Of a DNA stretch of 12,288 bases, positions 7,794 to 12,288 are shown piece after piece. The number at the start of each line of letters is the position of its first letter. The stretch's first letter is position 1. The notes under the pieces are model-generated. The model was not told the DNA's origin. It saw only the letters and a program-made list of their open reading frames with translations, and did not search any database. The position numbers and the translations under genes were made by a program. Where the stretch lies: NCBI GenBank assembly GCA_021107375.1, contig JAIOSY010000099.1:1-12288 (forward strand), written 5' to 3'. Origin of the DNA: Sulfurimonas sp. (GTDB lineage Bacteria; Campylobacterota; Campylobacteria; Campylobacterales; Sulfurimonadaceae).

Positions 7794-8921
7794 ATGTCTA
7801 ATATAGCACAGATACCAAAAACCATATTTGACAAGTATGACGCTCAAGTGGTGATAGATCAAGTGTCAAAATTTGGTTCATCAGCTTTGATCTGTATAAG
7901 TAGATTTCATCATAATAAAGCTGGTTTTACTGACAACATCTTAAATAAGTTTAACAAAATAGATATTTCGTTCCATATAGTAACTGGTGAACCGAATCCA
8001 TATGATGTTGATAGTGTTGTTTTAAAGTACAGAGATAGTGTTGATTTTGTCATAGCAATTGGTGGTGGATCTGTTGTAGATTTTTCTAAAGCTGTTGCTG
8101 GGATGCTTGATGCAGATGTAAAAAGTGTAGATGAGTATATAGAGGGTGTTGGATTGTCCAAATACAGTGCTAATCCAAGACCTTTTATAGCTATTCCTAC
8201 AACAGCAGGGACTGGAGCAGAGGTTACAAAAAACAGTGTATTGAGTGTAGCTGGAAAGTTTAAAAAATCATTTAGAGATGATAAACTTATAAGTAGTTTA
8301 GTTGTTATAGATAGTTCATTCTTGCAAACTCTACCAGATGATGTACTTAAATATACCACTATGGATTGTTTAACACAAATTATAGAGAGTTATACATCTA
8401 CAGTAAAAAATATCTTCATAGATTTACTCATAGAATCTACTCTTGAAGATATAGCTATGCTTATAAATAATCTTTTACAAAATAATCTAACTCAAAAAGA
8501 TTACGATAAAATGAGTATGCTTGGCTACATAAGTGGTATAGCCTTGGCAAACTGTGGCTTGGGTATTGTTCACTCGTTTGCTTCACCACTTGGAGCATAC
8601 ACAACAGCACCACATGGTGTTATATGTGGCAAATTACTTAGTTCTTGCACAAAAGAAAACATCTTATGGCTAAAAGAAAATAACAAGAACATACAAAAGT
8701 ATGAAAAACTAAGTATGAAAATTTTAGGAGACGCCAATGATACTGATAATTTGTTGAAATGGCTTGAAAATATCACACAACAGACAAATTTAAAAGATTT
8801 AACACAGTATGGATTTAATAAAACTTTAATAAAAAAAGTTGTCAACGAAGTAAAAATAAAAACAAATCCAGCTGTTTTAGATGATGAAACATTAATAAAT
8901 ATACTACAAACACTAAACTAA
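7794..8921 (+). CDS. Iron-containing (group III) alcohol dehydrogenase family protein
   Basis: A 375-residue NAD(P)-dependent oxidoreductase of the Fe-ADH family, likely interconverting an alcohol and an aldehyde or ketone in the cytoplasm. Nucleotide-binding G-G-G-S-V-V-D is at 90-96, and the family motif I-P-T-T-A-G-T-G-A-E-V-T at 134-145. Compared with FucO-type enzymes, metal ligands D191, H260 and H274 are present. The position of the first ligand histidine holds glutamine instead (Q195, in M-D-C-L-T-Q). This may be a subfamily trait or mean altered metal binding. It is translated from the ABM gene's transcript. Its 3' end overlaps the convergent receiver gene by 9 bp. The substrate is unknown. 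Confidence 0.88.
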   Translation: MSNIAQIPKTIFDKYDAQVVIDQVSKFGSSALICISRFHHNKAGFTDNILNKFNKIDISFHIVTGEPNPYDVDSVVLKYRDSVDFVIAIGGGSVVDFSKAVAGMLDADVKSVDEYIEGVGLSKYSANPRPFIAIPTTAGTGAEVTKNSVLSVAGKFKKSFRDDKLISSLVVIDSSFLQTLPDDVLKYTTMDCLTQIIESYTSTVKNIFIDLLIESTLEDIAMLINNLLQNNLTQKDYDKMSMLGYISGIALANCGLGIVHSFASPLGAYTTAPHGVICGKLLSSCTKENILWLKENNKNIQKYEKLSMKILGDANDTDNLLKWLENITQQTNLKDLTQYGFNKTLIKKVVNEVKIKTNPAVLDDETLINILQTLN

Positions 8922-9446
8922 TTTACTTATTATTGAAAGATCTATCAACTCATCCTCTAAAAGATTCAGTACGGATTTTTTTTCATCTCTAGTAAGTGTA
9001 TCATCTTTTAATTTTAGAGTAGTTTTTAACTGTAAACAACCATTGTAAAAGAATTTTGCCATCATCTCCATATCTATTGGTTTTGGTAAAAAATTGTTCA
9101 CACCTATATTTATAAGTTCGATAAGCATATCTGAATTGTTGTGGGCAGATAGTACTATAACAAAAACATCTTCATCAACTGATAAAATATTTTTTATAAG
9201 ATCTACTCCATTCATCCTAGGCATCTTTATGTCTGTGAGTAAAATATTAATATCTTCTTCTTTTAAAAAAATCTCTAATGCCTCTTGACCATCAGATGCA
9301 ACAAATACATTTGGGAAAAATCTATCAACAGCTCTTTGTAGATGTTCTCTTATATTTTTATCATCTTCAGCTATAAGTACATTAGCATTCTCTCTCAATA
9401 AGTGTGAAATATCATTAAGATTTTCTATATTTGCACCAATCATCAT
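8913..9446 (-). CDS. Stand-alone receiver-domain response regulator
   Basis: A protein of 176 or 177 residues made of one receiver plus a C-terminal helical tail of about 35 residues with no recognisable output domain. The phosphorylation site is D72 in L-T-D-I-K-M-P, with E27/D28/D29, switch S100 and K122-P-I-D. Tandem ATGs occur at 9446 and 9443. AGGAGA (9453-9448 on the minus strand) is only 1 nt from the first but 4 nt from the second, so 9443 is the likelier start. It could act as a phosphate sink, a shuttle or a protein-protein regulator like CheY. It is not especially CheY-like in sequence; it resembles the other receivers in this window. Its promoter carries the shared tandem operator and faces away from the OmpR-type regulator gene. 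Confidence 0.88.
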   Translation of the reverse strand: MMIGANIENLNDISHLLRENANVLIAEDDKNIREHLQRAVDRFFPNVFVASDGQEALEIFLKEEDINILLTDIKMPRMNGVDLIKNILSVDEDVFVIVLSAHNNSDMLIELINIGVNNFLPKPIDMEMMAKFFYNGCLQLKTTLKLKDDTLTRDEKKSVLNLLEDELIDLSIISKLV

Positions 9447-9468
9447 ATCTCCTCGTATAATTTTTATT

Positions 9469-9500
9469 ATTATAAAATAGATTTATCACTTTTTTGTCGC
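9469..9500 (-). promoter_or_regulatory. Promoter with tandem GCGACA operator, for the receiver-only gene
   Basis: On the minus strand GCGACA (9500-9495) and GTGATA (9489-9484) start 11 bp apart. They are followed by 9 bp and a perfect TATAAT (9474-9469). The second half-site is the least conserved of the set. The operator also lies just upstream of the divergent OmpR-type regulator, so a bound protein could affect both genes. Confidence 0.72.
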
Positions 9501-9517
9501 CACCCCTATAAAAAATT

Positions 9518-9526
9518 TGATATAAT
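9518..9526 (+). promoter_or_regulatory. Extended -10 promoter of the OmpR-type regulator gene (apparently leaderless)
   Basis: TGATATAAT is an extended -10 box of the form TGnTATAAT. No -35 box is seen and the GCGACA element here points the other way. A start about 7 nt downstream would fall on or next to the ATG at 9532, with no Shine-Dalgarno visible, so the message may be leaderless. Confidence 0.6.
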
Positions 9527-9531
9527 AAGTT

Positions 9532-10275
9532 ATGGATAATTTAGTACTTGATTTTGAAAAATATAAAAGTAAAATTTTAAGGTTAAAAAAGTACACATCG
9601 CAGATGAGTATCCTTTTTGCTGAAGATTATGAAGAGTTGCATAAGAGTATTCTTAGAATATTAAAGTCTCTTTTTAAAAGTGTGGATGGTGCTTATGATG
9701 GTCTTCAGGCTCTTTCACTATATAAAAAAAATAGTTACGATTTTGTTTTAAGTGATATCTCTATGCCAAATATGAATGGTATAGAACTCGCTCAACACAT
9801 AAAAAAGATAGATAGTATGCAAAAGATAATAGTGCTTTCAGCACATAGAGATGCCAACTATCTTCATGAACTTATAAACATAGGTATTCACCGTTTTGTT
9901 GAGAAGCCTATCTCTTTAGAGAATTTAATAGATGAACTATACATTGTTTGTAAGGATTTATATGATGAAGATAAGATAAAAAATAACATCATATTAAATG
10001 CAAATACTATCTATAAAATGGATCAACAAGATATCCTTATAGATAATGTGATAATCAACTTAACAAATTATGAGAAAAATTTGCTATATATTTTTATAAA
10101 AAAATTAAATCAAAATATATCTATAGATGAAATTGTAAATGAATTTTATTTAGATAATATAGATATTGATAGTGAAAATATTCGCAAACATATATATAAA
10201 CTAAGAAAAAAACTACCAAAAAACCTTATAACAAATCTACATGGTGTTGGTTATAGAATTGTAAGCGACACATAA
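9532..10275 (+). CDS. OmpR/PhoB-type DNA-binding response regulator
   Basis: A 247-residue transcription factor. After a 25-residue helical lead comes a receiver (about 26-140) with E31/D32, phosphoacceptor D75 in L-S-D-I-S-M-P, switch S103 and K125-P-I. The rest (about 155-245) is a winged-helix domain of the OmpR class: N-L-T-N-Y-E-K-N-L-L (176-185) corresponds to the usual L-T-x-x-E-x-x-L-L. Residues 212-229 (R-K-H-I-Y-K-L-R-K-K-L) form the recognition helix, and the wing ends G-V-G-Y-R-I. It is the only DNA-binding regulator in the window and lies just before the FIST and kinase genes. It is therefore the best candidate to bind the tandem 11-bp operators. Start ATG 9532 lacks a Shine-Dalgarno; ATG 9604 is possible but would remove the lead helix. 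Confidence 0.9.
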   Translation: MDNLVLDFEKYKSKILRLKKYTSQMSILFAEDYEELHKSILRILKSLFKSVDGAYDGLQALSLYKKNSYDFVLSDISMPNMNGIELAQHIKKIDSMQKIIVLSAHRDANYLHELINIGIHRFVEKPISLENLIDELYIVCKDLYDEDKIKNNIILNANTIYKMDQQDILIDNVIINLTNYEKNLLYIFIKKLNQNISIDEIVNEFYLDNIDIDSENIRKHIYKLRKKLPKNLITNLHGVGYRIVSDT

Positions 10276-10296
10276 GCGACAAATATAGTTTATACT
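10265..10296 (+). promoter_or_regulatory. Promoter with tandem GCGACA operator, for the FIST/kinase operon
   Basis: Two perfect GCGACA hexamers (10265-10270 and 10276-10281) start 11 bp apart, then 9 bp, then TATACT (10291-10296). The first half-site lies in the last codons of the OmpR-type regulator gene and the pair straddles its stop codon. Predicted start is near 10303, with a short leader before the ATG at 10320. Confidence 0.76.
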
Positions 10297-10319
10297 TATT
10301 TTAAATTAAAGGTTGAACT

Positions 10320-11366
10320 ATGCAAGCAAAATATTTTAAAACAACCGAAGACTTTATACAAAGATTAGATGATAGTAAAGAAACTTGGTTACTGCTAGTA
10401 TCTGAGGGTTGTGAATTTAAACATGAGCAGATTAGTAGATTAGATGTAAAATGTTATGGAGCCATCTTTCCTGAAGTTATTTTTGAAAAACAACACCATA
10501 GTGTAGGATTGGTAGCTATATCTATAGCAACAGAGCCTATACTCATTAAAGAGATACAAAATCCGATAGATGGCAGTATCACCTTAGATTCTATAAAATC
10601 TATGTTGGTTTTTGTAGATGGATTGAGTGGATATATAGATCCATTTTTAGTATCACTTTTTGAAAGAACAGACCAAAAATCTGTTATTTTTGGTGGTGGC
10701 GCAGGAAGATTGACGCTTCAGCAAGATAGAGTGATATTCTCTCCAGATGAAATAACTCAAGACTCTGCACTCATAGTGCCTATTGAGGAAAATGTTGATA
10801 TTGGTGTTCATCATGGCTGGGAGTTTTTAGAGGGTCCTTTTGTTGCAACAAGTAGTGAAAAAAACATACTTAAACAGATAAATTATGAGAATGCTTTTGA
10901 GTTCTACATAGAGGCTGTAGAGAGGGATAGTGGTATTAAATTTACAAACGATAACTTTTTTGATTTAGCCAAATCTTACCCACTTGGAATAGTTCCATAT
11001 AGTGGAGATATAATAGTGAGAGACCCTATTGCTAAAGATGGTGATAGTCTTGTGCTAGTAGGAACCATGCCTGAAAACTCTGTTATACAAATACTAAAAG
11101 GTGAAAATGACAAGCTTATAGATGCAGCTAAAGTAGCAGCAAGTGAAGCGACAAAAGGAGATAAGCAAAAAAACATGACTATAATGATTGACTGCATATC
11201 AAGAGTATTATTTTTAGAAGATTCATTTGTAAAAGAGATTGATTCAGTAAGTGAGGTTATTGGTGAAACTTCACTGATAGGTGCATTAACACTAGGCGAA
11301 ATCGCAAACAAATCAAATAAATATATAGACTTTTATAACAAAACATGTGTGATAGGAAGATTTTAA
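10320..11366 (+). CDS. FIST-domain signal sensor protein
   Basis: A 348-residue soluble protein with FIST N-terminal (about 20-175) and C-terminal (about 185-330) domains. Marks of the family are the F-G-G-G-A-G segment (124-129), V-H-H-G-W-E-F (163-169), the N-A-F-E-F-Y stretch (191-196), D-C-I-S-R (291-295), and the G-A-L-T-L-G-E-I ending (321-328). FIST proteins are intracellular ligand sensors that usually pair with a kinase or a c-di-GMP enzyme. The NosP group binds haem and NO and controls an adjacent kinase. Histidines that could be haem ligands exist (H35, H59, H60, H164, H165), but none can be assigned by eye. No signal peptide or membrane segment is present. The histidine kinase follows 15 bp downstream in the same frame, so they are probably co-translated partners. 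Confidence 0.88.
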   Translation: MQAKYFKTTEDFIQRLDDSKETWLLLVSEGCEFKHEQISRLDVKCYGAIFPEVIFEKQHHSVGLVAISIATEPILIKEIQNPIDGSITLDSIKSMLVFVDGLSGYIDPFLVSLFERTDQKSVIFGGGAGRLTLQQDRVIFSPDEITQDSALIVPIEENVDIGVHHGWEFLEGPFVATSSEKNILKQINYENAFEFYIEAVERDSGIKFTNDNFFDLAKSYPLGIVPYSGDIIVRDPIAKDGDSLVLVGTMPENSVIQILKGENDKLIDAAKVAASEATKGDKQKNMTIMIDCISRVLFLEDSFVKEIDSVSEVIGETSLIGALTLGEIANKSNKYIDFYNKTCVIGRF

Positions 11367-11384
11367 AAAGAGGAGCTTGAGATA
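11367..11384 (+). promoter_or_regulatory. Shine-Dalgarno site pointing to a non-standard start codon
   Basis: AAAGAGGAG directly follows the FIST stop codon. Six nucleotides after it the kinase frame has ATA, not ATG, GTG or TTG. The nearest TTG (11377) is out of frame and only 1 nt from the site. This suggests an AUA start with coupling to FIST translation, or a sequence change. Confidence 0.45.
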
Positions 11385-12288
11385 TTACTAAAACAATTAA
11401 CATTGGCTTATGAGTGTTTAAGTGCAATTGGCAACTCTTTAGAGTTAGAGAGTATGATGTATGAAGTGCTAAGTACTTTTTCCAGAAAAACTGGTGCTAT
11501 CGCTGCAGAATACTATTTAAAAAAACTAAATAAAAAACCTTATGCATATATCGGAAAAAATATAAACTTTGATTTTACTCCTGATCTTGATAGAAACAGA
11601 CAATATATGATTTTTCAAGAAAAAGGGTTAGAGATAATCATTATACCGTTGAAAAATGGTTATCTAAAGTTTATATACAAAGATCAGGAAAACATTAAAA
11701 AACTAGCTGCGATGCTTGGTAATTTTCAAAAAAAAATAGACTTATCCATAAATGCTTGTCATGGTGTAAAAGAAATGGAAAAACTCAATGAAGATCTAGA
11801 AGACAAAGTAGATAGTTCAATAAAACAGATACGAAAAAATGAAAAAATAATAATAGCGCAGTCAAAACAAGCTGTCATGGGTGAAATGATGGAGATGATA
11901 GCTCACCAATGGAGGCAACCAATAACAGCAATAGGTATGATTTCAAATAATATAACAATGGATATAGTTTTGGATACACTGGATAAAAATGCGCTTAAAA
12001 ATGATTTGGATAGTATAAATGCCCAAGTCAATTTTTTATCTACAACTATAGATGATTTTAGAAACTTTTTTAAAGAGAGCACTTACAAAGAGAGTGTTTC
12101 AAGTAAAACAATTATCGAATCTATAAAAAGATTAGTTTTTAAACAGCTTAAGAATCAAAATATATTTATAGAGTTTAATGAGTGTAAAGAGGTTACGATG
12201 CATATATATAAAAATGAACTTATACAAGTTTTGCTAAACCTAATATCTAACTCAAAAGATGCACTTCTTGATAATAAGCAAAAAGATA
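11382..12288 (+). CDS. Sensor histidine kinase, cytoplasmic, truncated by the window edge
   Basis: The open frame runs from just after the FIST stop to the right edge without a stop. About 300 residues are visible. The N-terminal part (about 5-130) is soluble and looks GAF-like (A-Y-E-C-L-S-A-I-G-N-S-L). A coiled-coil linker (about 133-160) and a dimerisation/phosphoacceptor helix follow, with H175 in M-I-A-H-Q-W-R-Q-P. The N-box is at about 278-296 with N290; the G-boxes lie outside. No membrane segment is seen, so the signal probably comes from the FIST partner. The start is unclear. AGGAG at 11371-11375 points to ATA at 11382, 6 nt downstream; TTG 11403 and ATG 11454 are in frame but lack good ribosome sites and would cut conserved residues. 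Confidence 0.85.
   Translation, partial: MLLKQLTLAYECLSAIGNSLELESMMYEVLSTFSRKTGAIAAEYYLKKLNKKPYAYIGKNINFDFTPDLDRNRQYMIFQEKGLEIIIIPLKNGYLKFIYKDQENIKKLAAMLGNFQKKIDLSINACHGVKEMEKLNEDLEDKVDSSIKQIRKNEKIIIAQSKQAVMGEMMEMIAHQWRQPITAIGMISNNITMDIVLDTLDKNALKNDLDSINAQVNFLSTTIDDFRNFFKESTYKESVSSKTIIESIKRLVFKQLKNQNIFIEFNECKEVTMHIYKNELIQVLLNLISNSKDALLDNKQKD

Noticed and set aside
7910..8359. 149-codon antisense frame within the alcohol dehydrogenase gene
   Set aside because: Opposite a clearly conserved enzyme, with no ribosome site, promoter or recognisable protein character; the same applies to the shorter antisense frames at 4405, 6224, 8570, 9094 and 10976.
11148..11153. GCGACA inside the FIST gene
   Set aside because: Solitary; the position 11 bp upstream reads CAGCAA, and no promoter is expected here.
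11403..11405. TTG as the kinase start
   Set aside because: It is 27 nt beyond the Shine-Dalgarno and would remove the start of a helix that reads as part of the conserved domain; kept only as an alternative.

Overview
The window is AT-rich (roughly 30% G+C by eye). Its protein style points to Campylobacterota, in the Sulfurimonas/Arcobacter range: receiver domains with a V-L-Y-V-E-D-D start, an L/T-S-A-H switch motif and a K-P-I-D end; a histidine kinase with an A-H-Q-W-R-Q-P box; a receiver-less CheB; and promoters with a strong TATAAT but no -35 box. The genus cannot be fixed from the sequence. There are no RNA genes, no CRISPR and no gene-free stretch over 300 bp.

Layout. Positions 1-360 are the right end of an IS21-family element: the C-terminus of IstB and a probable terminal inverted repeat. 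A minus-strand gene (375-2363) then encodes a receiver-PAS-degenerate GGDEF-EAL protein. It is divergent from a second response regulator (2575-3849) with a receiver, a PAS-like region and a degenerate GGDEF-like tail. Next is a compact chemotaxis operon: a methyl-accepting protein with a helical bimodular-like sensor (4007-5950), CheB (5931-6509) and CheR (6509-7309). A two-gene metabolic operon follows: an LsrG-like ABM-fold protein (7491-7790) and an iron-type alcohol dehydrogenase (7794-8921). Convergent with it is a receiver-only regulator (8913-9446, minus). Finally come an OmpR-type response regulator (9532-10275), a FIST-domain sensor (10320-11366) and a histidine kinase cut by the right edge (about 11382-12288).

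The main result is a shared promoter. Six transcription units, four on the plus strand and two on the minus strand, carry the same element: two direct hexamers close to GCGACA whose starts are exactly 11 bp apart, then exactly 9 bp, then a -10 box (TATAAT, TATTAT or TATACT). An 11-bp tandem half-site placed over the -35 region is what OmpR/PhoB-family activators use. The only OmpR-type DNA-binding protein here, at 9532-10275, is the obvious candidate reader. Its own gene is the one unit without the element in its own direction; it has an extended -10 box and seems to be leaderless.

Proposed circuit (inference): the FIST protein detects a small intracellular ligand and controls the neighbouring kinase. 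The kinase phosphorylates the OmpR-type regulator and perhaps the three other receivers. The regulator then switches on a c-di-GMP phosphodiesterase, a dedicated receptor with its own methylation enzymes, two small-molecule enzymes, accessory receivers and the sensor operon itself. FIST proteins of the NosP type are known to bind haem and NO and to act on a partner kinase and c-di-GMP, so NO/haem is one candidate signal. A carbonyl compound handled by the LsrG-like/ADH pair is another.
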